Assembly: GCA_049322795.1 (NCBI GenBank)
Contig: JBMOQH010000010.1
Location: 1-64,000, forward strand
DNA: 64,000 bases
Direction: 5' to 3'
DNA from: Immundisolibacter sp049322795
Lineage (GTDB): Bacteria > Pseudomonadota > Gammaproteobacteria > Immundisolibacterales > Immundisolibacteraceae
Positions 49,384 to 59,277 of this stretch are shown piece after piece. The position numbers and the translations under genes are program-made. Each line of letters opens with the position of its first letter. Position 1 is the stretch's first letter. The notes below the pieces were generated by a model, which saw only the letters and a list, made by a program, of their open reading frames with translations, did no database searches and was not told the DNA's origin.

Positions 49384-50826
49384 TTACTGGAAAACCGCCT
49401 GACAGAGCGCCAGCAGCGGCGCCGGGAACACGCCCAGACCCAGCACCAGCACACCGTTGACGCCCATGAAAACGCGCACGTCCACCGCCGGCATGATGAC
49501 GGGCTGCTCGTCCGGCGCGTCGAAGTACATGGCCTTGATGACGCGCAGGTAATAGAACGCGCCGACCACCGAAAACAGGACCGCGATGAGAGCGAGCCAC
49601 AGCAGGTCTTGCTGCATCACGGCGCGGATGACGCCGAGCTTGGCGTAGAAGCCGACCGTCGGCGGCACGCCCGCGAGCGAGAACAGGACCACCATCATCA
49701 CCAGCGCCAGCCACGGCGAGCGGCGGTTCAGGCCGCGAAAATCCTCGATGCGCTCGGCCTCGAAGCCGGCGCGGCTCAGCAACATGATCATGCCGAAGGC
49801 GGCCAGACCGGTCAGCGCGTAGGTCACCATGTAGAACAGGCCGGCCGACAGGCCGGACGGGCTGTTCCCCAGCACGCCGAGCAGGAAAAAGCCCATGTGC
49901 GACACGGTGGAGTAGGCCAGCATGCGCTTGAGGTTGACCTGCGCGATGGCGACGAGGTTGCCGACGGCAAGCGACAGCACGGCCAGGACGATCAGCATCT
50001 GCTCCCACTGCTGCGCGAGCGCCGCCGCCGCGCCGGCCAGCAGCTTCAGCACCAGCACGAAGGCGGCAAGCTTGCTGACCGTGGTCAGAAACGCCGTCAC
50101 CGCGGTCGGCGCGCCGTGATAGACGTCCGGCAGCCACATGTGAAACGGCGCGATGCCGAGCTTGAAGCCGAGCCCCACCACCAGCATGGCGAGCGCCAGG
50201 CCCATCAGCGCGCTGAAGTCGCCGGCGCGCGCGTGCTCGCCCACCACCTGCGCCACGGTCGCCAGATCGAGCGAGGCGGTGACGCCGTACAGCAGCGACA
50301 TGCCGTACAGCACCAGACCCGACGCCAGCGCACCGAGGAAGAAGTACTTGATGGCCGCCTCGCTCGCCATGCCATCGTCGCGGTGCAGCGCCACCAGCGC
50401 GTACGAGGACAGCGACAGCACCTCGAGGCCGAGATACAGCACCAGCAGGCTGCCGGCGCTCGCCATCACCAGCAGGCCCAGCGTCGCGAACAGCGACAGC
50501 ACCAGGAACTCACCGGTCAGCAGCTTGCGCTGGCGCAGATAGTCGCGCCCGTACAGAAACACCCCGAACATGATCAGCAGCGCCATCACCTTGATCACCA
50601 CCGCGACCGCATCGATGGTGTAGTGGCCGCTGAAGGTCGCCCCCGGACCCCGGTAGGCCTGCGCCACGGCGATCAGGGTCGCGAGCAGCGACACCTGCGC
50701 GGCGATGTAGGTGTTGCTGCGCTCGCGCCCCGGCCAGAACAGGTCCACCAGCAGGACCGCGCAGGCCATGCCCAGCAGCACCATTTCCGGCAGCGCGAGA
50801 CCAAGATCGGGAAGAGTGAATTCCAT
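49384..50826 (-). CDS. nuoN: NADH-quinone oxidoreductase subunit N
   Basis: This 480-residue antiporter-like membrane subunit of complex I, one of three that carry protons, has about 14 helices. Family blocks KLGIAPFHMWLPDVYHGAPT (with a conserved channel Lys) and NLKRMLAYSTVSHMGFFLLG are visible. It is the last gene of the nuo operon. The length is normal. Confidence 0.96.
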   Translation of the reverse strand: MEFTLPDLGLALPEMVLLGMACAVLLVDLFWPGRERSNTYIAAQVSLLATLIAVAQAYRGPGATFSGHYTIDAVAVVIKVMALLIMFGVFLYGRDYLRQRKLLTGEFLVLSLFATLGLLVMASAGSLLVLYLGLEVLSLSSYALVALHRDDGMASEAAIKYFFLGALASGLVLYGMSLLYGVTASLDLATVAQVVGEHARAGDFSALMGLALAMLVVGLGFKLGIAPFHMWLPDVYHGAPTAVTAFLTTVSKLAAFVLVLKLLAGAAAALAQQWEQMLIVLAVLSLAVGNLVAIAQVNLKRMLAYSTVSHMGFFLLGVLGNSPSGLSAGLFYMVTYALTGLAAFGMIMLLSRAGFEAERIEDFRGLNRRSPWLALVMMVVLFSLAGVPPTVGFYAKLGVIRAVMQQDLLWLALIAVLFSVVGAFYYLRVIKAMYFDAPDEQPVIMPAVDVRVFMGVNGVLVLGLGVFPAPLLALCQAVFQ

Positions 50827-50856
50827 GTTCGAGATGCCGTTTGCCGAGTGCCGCGC

Positions 50857-52344
50857 TTACAGACCGAGCTTGCCTTGCTGGACGTGCGCCAGCAGCGCGT
50901 CTACCGAGGCGTGAGTGAGATCGAGCAGCGGGTTCGGCCACACGCCCATGCCCAGCACCGCCAGCGCCAGCAGACCCAGCACGATGAATTCCTCGGCCTT
51001 GAGATCCTTGAGCGCCGCCACGTTCGGGTTGGCGACGGCGCCGAAGATCACCCGCTTGTACATCCACAGGTTGTAGGCCGCACCCAGCACCAGGCTGGTA
51101 CCCGCCAGGAAGGCAATCCAGAAACCCTTGGGGAAGGCCGCCAGGATGACCATGAATTCGCCGACGAAACCCGAGGTGCCGGGCAGGCCGGAGTTGGCCA
51201 TGGCAAACAGCATCATGAAGGCGGCGAACTTGGGCATGGTGCTGACCACGCCGCCGTAGTCGGCGATCTGCCGGCTGTGCACGCGGTCGTACATGACGCC
51301 CACGCACAGGAACATGGCAGCCGAGATGAAACCGTGGGAGATCATCTGCACCAGCCCACCCTCGATCCCCTGGGCGGTGATCAGGAACGTGCCGAGCGTG
51401 ACGAAGCCCATGTGCGAGATCGACGAATAGGCGATCAGCTTCTTCATGTCCTGCTGCACCAGCGCCACGGCGCCGATGTAGACGATGGCGACCAGCGACA
51501 AGGCGATCATCAGCCCGGAGAAGGCCATGCTGGCGTCGGGCGCGATCGGCAGCGACAGGCGCAGGAAGCCGTAGCCGCCCATCTTGAGCATGATGGCGGC
51601 CAGCACCACCGAGCCGCCGGTCGGCGCCTCGACGTGGGCGTCCGGCAACCAGGTGTGCACCGGCCACATCGGAATCTTGACCGCGAACGCCGCCAGGAAG
51701 GCAAGGAACAGGAGTTTCTGGGTCGGCAGGTCGAGACCGACCCGCTGGAAGTCGAGCAGGCTGAAGCTGCCGGTCTTCAGGTGCAGGTAGATCAGCGCCA
51801 GCAGCAGGAGCACCGAGCCCAGGAAGGTGTAAAGGAAGAACTTGAGCGTCGCATAGACGCGATTGGGGCCACCCCAGATGCCGATGATGATGAACATCGG
51901 AATCAGCATGGCTTCCCAGAACACGTAGAACAGCACCGCGTCGACGGCGCAGAACAGGCCGATCATCACGCCTTCCATGACCAGGAAGGCGCCCAGGTAC
52001 TGGCTGAGCTGCTTTTCGACCGACACCCGCGCCATCGCCACCACCAGCACCGTCACGAAGCTCGTCAGCAGGATGAACGGCAGCGCGATGCCGTCGATGC
52101 CGAGGTGGTAGTAGATGCCGAACGACTCCACCCAGGCGAGACGTTCGACGAACTGCAAGCCGCCGTTGGCCGGATCGAACGCCACATACAGCGGCACGGT
52201 GATGACGAACTCGACCAGCGCGACCAGCAGCGCCAAGGTGCGGGCGAGCGCGGGCTTGCGGTCGCCGGCCAGCAGCCAGACCAGCACCGCACCCGCGATC
52301 GGGGTCCAGATGGCGATGCTCAACAAGGGCAGGGTTTGGCTCAT
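50857..52344 (-). CDS. nuoM: NADH-quinone oxidoreductase subunit M
   Basis: This 495-residue antiporter-like proton-channel subunit of complex I has about 14 helices. KIPMWPVHTWLPDAHVEAPTGGSVVLA and DMKKLIAYSSISHMGFVTLG are its signatures; the conserved Glu of helix 5 lies in FVFWEAMLIPMFIIIGIWGG. It stands 7 bases after nuoL. Confidence 0.96.
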   Translation of the reverse strand: MSQTLPLLSIAIWTPIAGAVLVWLLAGDRKPALARTLALLVALVEFVITVPLYVAFDPANGGLQFVERLAWVESFGIYYHLGIDGIALPFILLTSFVTVLVVAMARVSVEKQLSQYLGAFLVMEGVMIGLFCAVDAVLFYVFWEAMLIPMFIIIGIWGGPNRVYATLKFFLYTFLGSVLLLLALIYLHLKTGSFSLLDFQRVGLDLPTQKLLFLAFLAAFAVKIPMWPVHTWLPDAHVEAPTGGSVVLAAIMLKMGGYGFLRLSLPIAPDASMAFSGLMIALSLVAIVYIGAVALVQQDMKKLIAYSSISHMGFVTLGTFLITAQGIEGGLVQMISHGFISAAMFLCVGVMYDRVHSRQIADYGGVVSTMPKFAAFMMLFAMANSGLPGTSGFVGEFMVILAAFPKGFWIAFLAGTSLVLGAAYNLWMYKRVIFGAVANPNVAALKDLKAEEFIVLGLLALAVLGMGVWPNPLLDLTHASVDALLAHVQQGKLGL

Positions 52345-52351
52345 GGCGGAC

Positions 52352-54331
52352 TCAGAAACTCACGTACCACATCAGGCCAAGCAGCGCCGCCAGGCCGATG
52401 ATCATCGCGAATGCGTAGTGATAGAGATAACCGGTCTGGATGTGACGCAGCGCGCCCGCCAGGCGACCGACCGTGCGCGCGGTGCCATTGACGGCCAGGC
52501 CGTCGATGACCGCGACATCGCCCAGCCGCCACAGGAAGCCGCCAATGCCGCGCAGGCCGCCGGCGAACACCGTCTGGTTCACATCGTCGAAGAAATACTT
52601 GCGATCAAAGATGTGGTGGATCAGCGAGAAGGTCTTCTGCACCCGCGCCGGCCACTGCGGGCGCCACAGATAGAACACCGCTGCCGTGCCGGCGCCGGCC
52701 AGCATCAGCCAGAACGGCAGTGCCGTGAAGCCGTGCAGGGCGAAGGCCAGCGCGCCGTGGAAATGCTCGCCGAACTCGGTCAGCGTGGCGTGCTGCGGCA
52801 GGATCTGGATCGCCTGGCCGAAGTAATTGCCGAACAGCATGGGCTCGATCAGCGGCGCGCCGATCAGCACCGACGGCACCGCCAGCAGCAGCAGCGGGCC
52901 GGTCACGACCAGCGGCGATTCATGCAGGTGCTCGGCGGCGTGGTGATCCACCCGGGAGCGCCCGTGGAACACCAGGAACAGCAGCCGGAAGCTGTACAGC
53001 GAAGTCACGAACACACCGCCCAGGACCGCGAAGTGCGCAAAACCCGCCGACGGCAGCGAGGACGCCGCGACGGCCTCGATGATCGCGTCCTTGGAGAAGA
53101 ACCCGGCGAAACCCGGAAAACCGACCAGCGCCAGCGTGCCGATCCAGGCCGTCAGCGCGGTGATCGGCATGTGCTTCCACAGGCCACCCATCTTGCGCAT
53201 GTCCTGCTCGTGGTGCAGGCCGATGATCACGGAGCCCGCCGCCAGGAACAGCAGCGCCTTGAAGAAGGCGTGCGTGCCCAAGTGGAAGATCGCCGCCGAA
53301 TAGGCCGAAGCGCCCAGCGCCACCGTCATGTAGCCGAGCTGGGACAACGTGGAGTACGCAACCACGCGCTTGATGTCGGTCTGGATGAGGCCCAGGAGGC
53401 CCATGAAGAAGGCGGTGACGGCGCCGATGAACAGCACGAAGTTGAGCGCCGCTTCCGACAGCTCGAACAGCGGCGACATGCGCGCCACCAGAAAAATGCC
53501 CGCCGTGACCATGGTGGCGGCATGGATCAGGGCCGAGATCGGGGTCGGGCCTTCCATCGAATCGGGCAGCCATACGTGCAGCGGCACCTGCGCCGACTTG
53601 GCCATGGCGCCGATGAACAGCAGCACGCAGATCACCGTCAGCACCGGCCAGTCGCTGCCAGGCAGGATCCGCAGGGTCTCGCCCGCCACTTCCGGCGCCT
53701 TGGCGAAGATGGCGGCGAAATCGAGCGTGCCGAACAGCGCCAGCACCGCCCCGATGCCGAGGATCAGGCCGAGGTCACCGACGCGGTTGACCAGAAAGGC
53801 CTTCAGATTGGCGAAGATCGCCGTCGGCTTTTCGTACCAGAAGCCGATCAGCAGATACGACACCAGACCCACGCCTTCCCAGCCGAAGAACAGCTGCAGG
53901 AAGTTGTTGGCCGTCACCAGCATCAGCATGGCGAAGGTGAACAGGCTGATGTAGCTGAAAAAGCGCTGGTAGCCGGGATCGTCGTGCATATAGCCGACGG
54001 TGTAGATGTGCACCATCAACGACACCGATGTGACCACGAGCATCATGGTGGCGGTGAGCTCGTCGATCAGGAAGCCGATCGACACCTTCAGCGGCCCGCT
54101 CTGCAGCCAGGTGTACAGATCGGTGTTCAGCACGTACTCGCCGCCGGCGGCCTTGCCCGCCATGAGCAGCGAAAACACCCAGCAGGACAGCACGAACGAG
54201 ATGGCGACACCGAGGATGGTGACTGTGTGCGCTCCGCTGCGGCCGATGACACGGCCACCGAGGCCCGCAATCAGGGCACCAGCCAGCGGCGCCAGCACCA
54301 CGCCCAGACACAGGAGGGTCAGCTTCTCCAT
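52352..54331 (-). CDS. nuoL: NADH-quinone oxidoreductase subunit L
   Basis: This 659-residue subunit is the largest proton-channel subunit of complex I, placed at the far end of the membrane arm. It has about 16 helices including the long lateral helix near the C-terminus. KSAQVPLHVWLPDSMEGPTPISALIHAATMV and DIKRVVAYSTLSQLGYMTVALG are typical. It starts 3 bases after the nuoK stop. Confidence 0.97.
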   Translation of the reverse strand: MEKLTLLCLGVVLAPLAGALIAGLGGRVIGRSGAHTVTILGVAISFVLSCWVFSLLMAGKAAGGEYVLNTDLYTWLQSGPLKVSIGFLIDELTATMMLVVTSVSLMVHIYTVGYMHDDPGYQRFFSYISLFTFAMLMLVTANNFLQLFFGWEGVGLVSYLLIGFWYEKPTAIFANLKAFLVNRVGDLGLILGIGAVLALFGTLDFAAIFAKAPEVAGETLRILPGSDWPVLTVICVLLFIGAMAKSAQVPLHVWLPDSMEGPTPISALIHAATMVTAGIFLVARMSPLFELSEAALNFVLFIGAVTAFFMGLLGLIQTDIKRVVAYSTLSQLGYMTVALGASAYSAAIFHLGTHAFFKALLFLAAGSVIIGLHHEQDMRKMGGLWKHMPITALTAWIGTLALVGFPGFAGFFSKDAIIEAVAASSLPSAGFAHFAVLGGVFVTSLYSFRLLFLVFHGRSRVDHHAAEHLHESPLVVTGPLLLLAVPSVLIGAPLIEPMLFGNYFGQAIQILPQHATLTEFGEHFHGALAFALHGFTALPFWLMLAGAGTAAVFYLWRPQWPARVQKTFSLIHHIFDRKYFFDDVNQTVFAGGLRGIGGFLWRLGDVAVIDGLAVNGTARTVGRLAGALRHIQTGYLYHYAFAMIIGLAALLGLMWYVSF

Positions 54332-54334
54332 CGC

Positions 54335-54640
54335 TCAGCCCTTCAGTTGGTCGAGGTCCTGGACGTTGATCGACGCCCGGTTTCGGAACAGCACCACGAT
54401 GATGGCCAGCCCGATGGCCGATTCCGCCGCCGCCACGGTGAGCACGAAGAACACGAAAACCTGCCCCGCGATGTCATGCAGGAAATGCGAGAAGGCGACG
54501 AAGTTCATGTTCACCGCCAGCAGCAGCAGCTCCACCGACATCAGCAGGATGATCATGTTCTTGCGGTTGATGAAGATGCCGAACATGCCGAGCGCGAACA
54601 GGATGGCGCCCAGCACCAGGTAATCGGTGAGCGTGACCAT
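54335..54640 (-). CDS. nuoK: NADH-quinone oxidoreductase subunit K
   Basis: This 101-residue, three-helix membrane subunit of complex I is related to MrpC. The conserved Glu residues of the second and third helices are visible in SVELLLLAVN and TVAAAESAIGLAI. Starts 5 bases after nuoJ. Confidence 0.96.
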   Translation of the reverse strand: MVTLTDYLVLGAILFALGMFGIFINRKNMIILLMSVELLLLAVNMNFVAFSHFLHDIAGQVFVFFVLTVAAAESAIGLAIIVVLFRNRASINVQDLDQLKG

Positions 54641-54645
54641 GTGCG

Positions 54646-55296
54646 TTACCGGTTATTGGGGGCGTCGCCAGAGGCGTCATCGGCGGCGTCACCAGCGCCG
54701 GCGTCACCGCGCGGCAGGTCCAGCAGCTGCATGCGCCCGCGCGGGGTCACGTGCACCTGCGCCGACGGCGGCACGTACTTGCTCGCCCGCACGCCGCGGA
54801 AAGTGAGCCCGATGGCCGACACCATGCCGATCAGCAGGATCACGGCGGCGATCTCGAACGGGTAGGCGTACTCGGTGTAGAGCACCGCGGCGATGGCTTC
54901 CACGTTGCTCGCCACCACCTCGCCCTGCGGCGGGCGCGCCAGCGCGGTGTCGAGCTGCCCGGTGCCGTAAACCAGCACCATCTCGAACACGATCAGCAGC
55001 GTCACCGCCAGCCCCAGCGGCAGATGACTGCCAAAACCCTCGCGCAGCTCGGCGCGGTGGATGTCCAGCATCATCACCACGAACAGCCACAGCACCATGA
55101 CCGCGCCCACGTACACCAGCACCAGGGCGATGGCGAGGAACTCGGCCTCCAGGATCAGCCACAGCCCGGCGCAGGTGAAGAACGCCAGCACCAGAAACAG
55201 CACCGCCCGCACGGCGTTGCGCACGCTGACCACCATGCCGGCCGAGAACACCAGAATCGCGGACAGCAGATAAAAAACGAACTTCTCGGTACCCAT
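54646..55296 (-). CDS. nuoJ: NADH-quinone oxidoreductase subunit J
   Basis: This 216-residue, five-helix membrane subunit of complex I has helix 3, YVGAVMVLWLFVVMML, as its hallmark. A soluble tail of about 50 residues, ending in a Gly/Asp/Ala-rich stretch, follows the last helix and is not needed in the core fold. Twenty-six bases separate it from nuoI. Confidence 0.95.
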   Translation of the reverse strand: MGTEKFVFYLLSAILVFSAGMVVSVRNAVRAVLFLVLAFFTCAGLWLILEAEFLAIALVLVYVGAVMVLWLFVVMMLDIHRAELREGFGSHLPLGLAVTLLIVFEMVLVYGTGQLDTALARPPQGEVVASNVEAIAAVLYTEYAYPFEIAAVILLIGMVSAIGLTFRGVRASKYVPPSAQVHVTPRGRMQLLDLPRGDAGAGDAADDASGDAPNNR

Positions 55297-55322
55297 TACG
55301 GTGTCGGCCGGCAGTGTTTGGT

Positions 55323-55811
55323 TCAGCGGTAGGCGGCGTCGGCGGCGCGATCGGCGGCGATCTGCGCCTCCATGCGGTCGCCGATGGCCAGCAGCGTGGA
55401 CTTGTCGTAAACGCGCTCGTTGTTTTCTTCCATATGGAAGTGGTTGAAGCGCGTCAGCACGATGGAATCGACCGGGCAGGCCTCCTCACAGAAGCCGCAG
55501 TAGATGCACTTGAACATGTCGATGTCGTAGCGCGTGGTGCGGCGGGTGCCGTCGGCGCGCGGCTCGGCCTCGATGGTGATGGCCAGCGCCGGGCACACCG
55601 CCTCGCACAGCTTGCAGGCGATGCAGCGCTCCTCGCCGTTCGGGTAGCGGCGCAGCGCGTGCAGGCCGCGAAAGCGCGGCGACACCGGGGTCTTCTCCTC
55701 CGGGAACTGCACCGTGACCTTCGGCTTGAACAGATGACGCAGGGTCACGCCAAGGCCGGACAGCAGCTCCAGCAGCAGCAGGCTTTTCAGATATTGGGCA
55801 ACGCGGCTCAT
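55323..55811 (-). CDS. nuoI: NADH-quinone oxidoreductase subunit I
   Basis: This 162-residue peripheral-arm subunit carries two 4Fe-4S clusters (N6a and N6b) that pass electrons towards NuoB. Both binding sites are complete: CIACKLCEAVCP and CIYCGFCEEACP. The N-terminal amphipathic segment anchors it at the membrane. Confidence 0.97.
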   Translation of the reverse strand: MSRVAQYLKSLLLLELLSGLGVTLRHLFKPKVTVQFPEEKTPVSPRFRGLHALRRYPNGEERCIACKLCEAVCPALAITIEAEPRADGTRRTTRYDIDMFKCIYCGFCEEACPVDSIVLTRFNHFHMEENNERVYDKSTLLAIGDRMEAQIAADRAADAAYR

Positions 55812-55820
55812 GTCATGCCC

Positions 55821-56879
55821 TCAGTTGAACCAGGGCGGCAGGCGGTACAGCACGGCCGTGGCCACCACCACCAGCCACACGATGGTGATCGGGATGAACA
55901 CCTTCCAGCCCAGGCGCATGATCTGGTCGTAGCGGTAGCGCGGGAAGGTGGCGCGAAACCACAGGAAGCAGAACAGCAGGAAGGCCACCTTGGCGATCAG
56001 CCACAGCGGCGACGGCACCCAGGCGAAGGCGCCCTCCAGTAGCGGAATGCCCTGGAACGGCGACAGCCAGCCGCCCATGAACATGAGGGCGGCGAGCGTC
56101 GACACCAGGATCATGTTGGCGTATTCGGCCAGGAAGAACACCGCGAAGGTCATGCCGGAGTACTCGACATGAAAACCGGCGACGATTTCCGATTCACCCT
56201 CGGCGACGTCGAACGGCGCGCGGTTGGTTTCCGCCACGGCCGAAATGAAATAGATGATCGCGATCGGCAGCATGGGCAGCCAGAACCAGGTCAGCAGATT
56301 GCCGCTCTGCGCCAGCACGATCTTCTGCAAGTTGAGGCTGCCGGCGCCGATCAGCACCACCACGATGGCGAAGCCCATGGCGATCTCATACGCCACGATC
56401 TGCGCCGCCGAGCGCATGGCGCCGAGAAACGCGTAGCGCGAGTTCGACGCCCAGCCGGCCAGGATGACGCCGTACACGCCCATCGAGGTGATGGCCAGCA
56501 CATACAGCAGGCCGACGTCGATGTCGGCGATGGCAAGACCCTCGCCGAACGGCACCACCGCCCAGGCGCCCAGCGCCGGCCCGATCACCAGCACCGGCGC
56601 CAGATAGAACAGGAACGGGTTGGCGCGCACCGGCACCACCACTTCCTTGGTCAGCAGCTTGAGCGCGTCGGCGATCGGCTGCAGCCAGCCACGCGGCCCG
56701 ACCCGGTTGGGGCCGATGCGCAGCTGCATGTAGCCGATGACCTTGCGCTCGGCGAACGTGAGCCACGCCACCGCCACCAGCACCGGCACGATCACCACGC
56801 CGATCTTGAGCAGGTTCCACAGCAGCAGTTGCAGCGGCTCGGGCACCGCCTGCCAAAGGAGCATGAGCTGTTCGACCAT
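55821..56879 (-). CDS. nuoH: NADH-quinone oxidoreductase subunit H
   Basis: This 352-residue, eight-helix membrane subunit helps form the quinone-binding site at the joint of the two arms. LRIGPNRVGPRGWLQPIADALKLLTKE and AETNRAPFDVAEGESEIVAGFHVEYSG are family signatures. The ATG at 56879 shares a base with the nuoG stop (TGATG); a frame open further upstream lies inside nuoG. Confidence 0.97.
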   Translation of the reverse strand: MVEQLMLLWQAVPEPLQLLLWNLLKIGVVIVPVLVAVAWLTFAERKVIGYMQLRIGPNRVGPRGWLQPIADALKLLTKEVVVPVRANPFLFYLAPVLVIGPALGAWAVVPFGEGLAIADIDVGLLYVLAITSMGVYGVILAGWASNSRYAFLGAMRSAAQIVAYEIAMGFAIVVVLIGAGSLNLQKIVLAQSGNLLTWFWLPMLPIAIIYFISAVAETNRAPFDVAEGESEIVAGFHVEYSGMTFAVFFLAEYANMILVSTLAALMFMGGWLSPFQGIPLLEGAFAWVPSPLWLIAKVAFLLFCFLWFRATFPRYRYDQIMRLGWKVFIPITIVWLVVVATAVLYRLPPWFN

Positions 56880-59254
56880 CACACCCGCTCCAGAGTGACG
56901 GCCCCGTAGGCCGCGCCGAGACCCTGCGTACCGGCGATGCCCGACGGAATGAACGCCGTGCCGTCGGCAACGCGCGCATCCACCGCCAGCGGCAGTTCGA
57001 GCGCCGCCTCGCCCTGGCACACGCGCAGCCGGTCACCGGCGGCGAAGCCGAGCTGCCGGCACTGGGCATCGTTGAGATACACCGCCGCCGCGGGGACTTC
57101 CGGGCGCTGCTGCAGCGCCGCCGACCGGCGGACAAGCGCGTCGCTGCGGTAGCAAGACCAGTCACCGAAGCGGGTCAGGGCCGCGATTTGATCGGGCCAG
57201 GCCAGCGTCGTCGGATCAGCGGCCGGCGCGACAAACGCCACCGCCTCGACCGCGGCCTGCAATTCGCCGCGCACCGCGGCCACGTCGTCGTGCTCGAAGC
57301 CCGGCAGATCGAGCAGATTGGCCAGCACGCGCAGGATCTTCCAAGCCGGACGGGCCTCGCCGACCGGCTTGAGCGCGCCGTCGAAACTCTGCCAGCGCCC
57401 CTCGCCGTTGACGAAACTGCCGCCGGTCTCGGTGAAGGTCGCCATCGGCAGGATCACGTCGGCGTACTCGCGCATTGCGTCGGTCACGAACGGTGTCAGC
57501 ACCACCACGCACTGCGCCGCCGCCAGCGCGGCGAGTGCCGCGGAGCCGTCGGCGCAATCGAACTCCGGCTCGAAGCCGGCCAGCAGATAGGCACGCAGGT
57601 GCTGATCGAGCATGGCCTTCGCGGGCAGGCCCGCCTGTTCGAGGTGTCCACCGCCCGCGCGCCGATGCGGCACCGCGCCGGCCAGCCAGGCGCCGGCGCC
57701 GTTGCCACCAGGACTGGTTTCCGCCAGCGTGGCGCGGGCGAGTTCGGCGACCAACCCGGCCAGCGCGCGCAGCGCGCCGTAAAACGGACTCGCGACCGCC
57801 TGATCGCCAAGCAGCACGAGCGCGCCCGGCTGCTGCTTGAGCGCGTTCGCCACTTCGCGCTGCCAGGGCGTAGCGCTGATGCCGGACAGGCGCGCCGACC
57901 AGGCGGCCGGGATACCCGCGCCATCCGCCAGCGCCACGGCGATGCCGGCAAGCTCGGTGACCATGCTGGCCGGCGAGCACACCGCGCTGCCGCGCAGCGG
58001 ATAGTTGAAGTCGTAGTCGTAGCTCGCCAGCGCGTAGCCCGCCGCGCCGCGCTTGACCACCGCCTTGCGCAGGCGCGTGTTCAGCAGCGGCTGGTCTTTG
58101 CGCAGATTGCTCCCGATCAGCAGGAAGGCCGGCACCTGCTCGAGACTGGCGATCGCCGGCAGCATCGGATGGCGCGGGGCCACCGCATCGGCACTGAAGT
58201 CGGCCTGGCGCAGCCGGTGATCGACATTGTTGGAGCCAAGCGCCCGCCACAGTTTCTGTGCGAGGTAAAGCTCTTCCGTGGTCAGGGTCGGGCTCAGCAA
58301 GGCGCCCAGCTGGCTTGGACCATATTCCTTGACGACCGCCTGCAGACCCTCGGCTGCGGCCGCCAACGCTTCCTGCCAGGACACTTCGTGCCAGGCGTCG
58401 CCCTTGCGCAGCAGCGGACGCTGCGCCCGATCGGCGCTACCGAGACCGAGATAGGCGTAGCGGTCGCGGTCGGACAGCCAGATCTCGTTGACGGCCTCGT
58501 TGGCGCGAGGCAGGAAGCGCTTGACCACACCATTGGCGACGTTGATCTCGATATTGCTGCCGACGCAATCGTGCGCACTGACGCCCGGTCGGCGGTTCAG
58601 TTCCCAGGCGCGGGCGGTGAAGCGGTAGGGCTTCGAGGTGAGCGCGCCCACCGGGCACAGGTCCACCACGTTGCCGGACAGCTCGGACCCGACCGCCCGC
58701 TCGATATAGGTGCCGATGCGCATGAACTCGCCGCGGCCGGTGGCGCCCAGCTCCTTGACCCCGGCAATTTCCTCGCCGAAGCGCACGCAGCGCGTGCAGT
58801 GGATGCAGCGCGTCATCTCGGTCTGGATCAGCGGGCCGATGTCCTTGTCGTCGACCACGCGCTTGGCTTCGGTATAGCGCGACTCCACCTTGCCGAAACC
58901 GAGCGCCGTGTCCTGCAGCTGACACTCGCCGCCCTCGTCGCAGATCGGGCAGTCGAGCGGATGGTTGATGAGCAGGAATTCCATCACCGCGCGCTGCGAC
59001 TGCAGCGCCTTGGGCGACTTGGTGAATACCTTCATGCCTTCGGCGAGCGGCGTGGCGCAGGCCGGCACGGTCTTGGGCATCTTCTCGACTTCGACCAGGC
59101 ACATGCGGCAATTGGCCGCCACGCTCAGCTTCTCGTGGTAGCAGAAGCGCGGCACGGTGATGCCGGCGGCGTCGGCCGCCTGGATGATCATCTGGCCCTT
59201 GCGCGCCTGCAGCGCCACGCCGTTGATCTCGATGTTCAGCAGATCGTCGCTCAT
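56879..59254 (-). CDS. nuoG: NADH-quinone oxidoreductase subunit G
   Basis: This 791-residue peripheral-arm subunit holds several Fe-S clusters. In order: a 2Fe-2S site PRFCYHEKLSVAANCRMC and CATP, a His-ligated 4Fe-4S site in HPLDCPICDEGGEC, another in CIHCTRCVRF ending in VVDLCPVGAL, then a molybdopterin-oxidoreductase-like domain (from about 215) that binds no molybdenum in this family. It starts 23 bases after nuoF. Confidence 0.96.
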   Translation of the reverse strand: MSDDLLNIEINGVALQARKGQMIIQAADAAGITVPRFCYHEKLSVAANCRMCLVEVEKMPKTVPACATPLAEGMKVFTKSPKALQSQRAVMEFLLINHPLDCPICDEGGECQLQDTALGFGKVESRYTEAKRVVDDKDIGPLIQTEMTRCIHCTRCVRFGEEIAGVKELGATGRGEFMRIGTYIERAVGSELSGNVVDLCPVGALTSKPYRFTARAWELNRRPGVSAHDCVGSNIEINVANGVVKRFLPRANEAVNEIWLSDRDRYAYLGLGSADRAQRPLLRKGDAWHEVSWQEALAAAAEGLQAVVKEYGPSQLGALLSPTLTTEELYLAQKLWRALGSNNVDHRLRQADFSADAVAPRHPMLPAIASLEQVPAFLLIGSNLRKDQPLLNTRLRKAVVKRGAAGYALASYDYDFNYPLRGSAVCSPASMVTELAGIAVALADGAGIPAAWSARLSGISATPWQREVANALKQQPGALVLLGDQAVASPFYGALRALAGLVAELARATLAETSPGGNGAGAWLAGAVPHRRAGGGHLEQAGLPAKAMLDQHLRAYLLAGFEPEFDCADGSAALAALAAAQCVVVLTPFVTDAMREYADVILPMATFTETGGSFVNGEGRWQSFDGALKPVGEARPAWKILRVLANLLDLPGFEHDDVAAVRGELQAAVEAVAFVAPAADPTTLAWPDQIAALTRFGDWSCYRSDALVRRSAALQQRPEVPAAAVYLNDAQCRQLGFAAGDRLRVCQGEAALELPLAVDARVADGTAFIPSGIAGTQGLGAAYGAVTLERV

Positions 59255-59277
59255 GGACCTGTCTTGTCGTGTGCCGC

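Noticed and set aside
49609..52401. 930-codon plus-strand open frame opposite nuoN and nuoM
   Set aside because: It is a shadow of two membrane proteins; the His/Gln/Arg-rich peptide has no recognisable domain.
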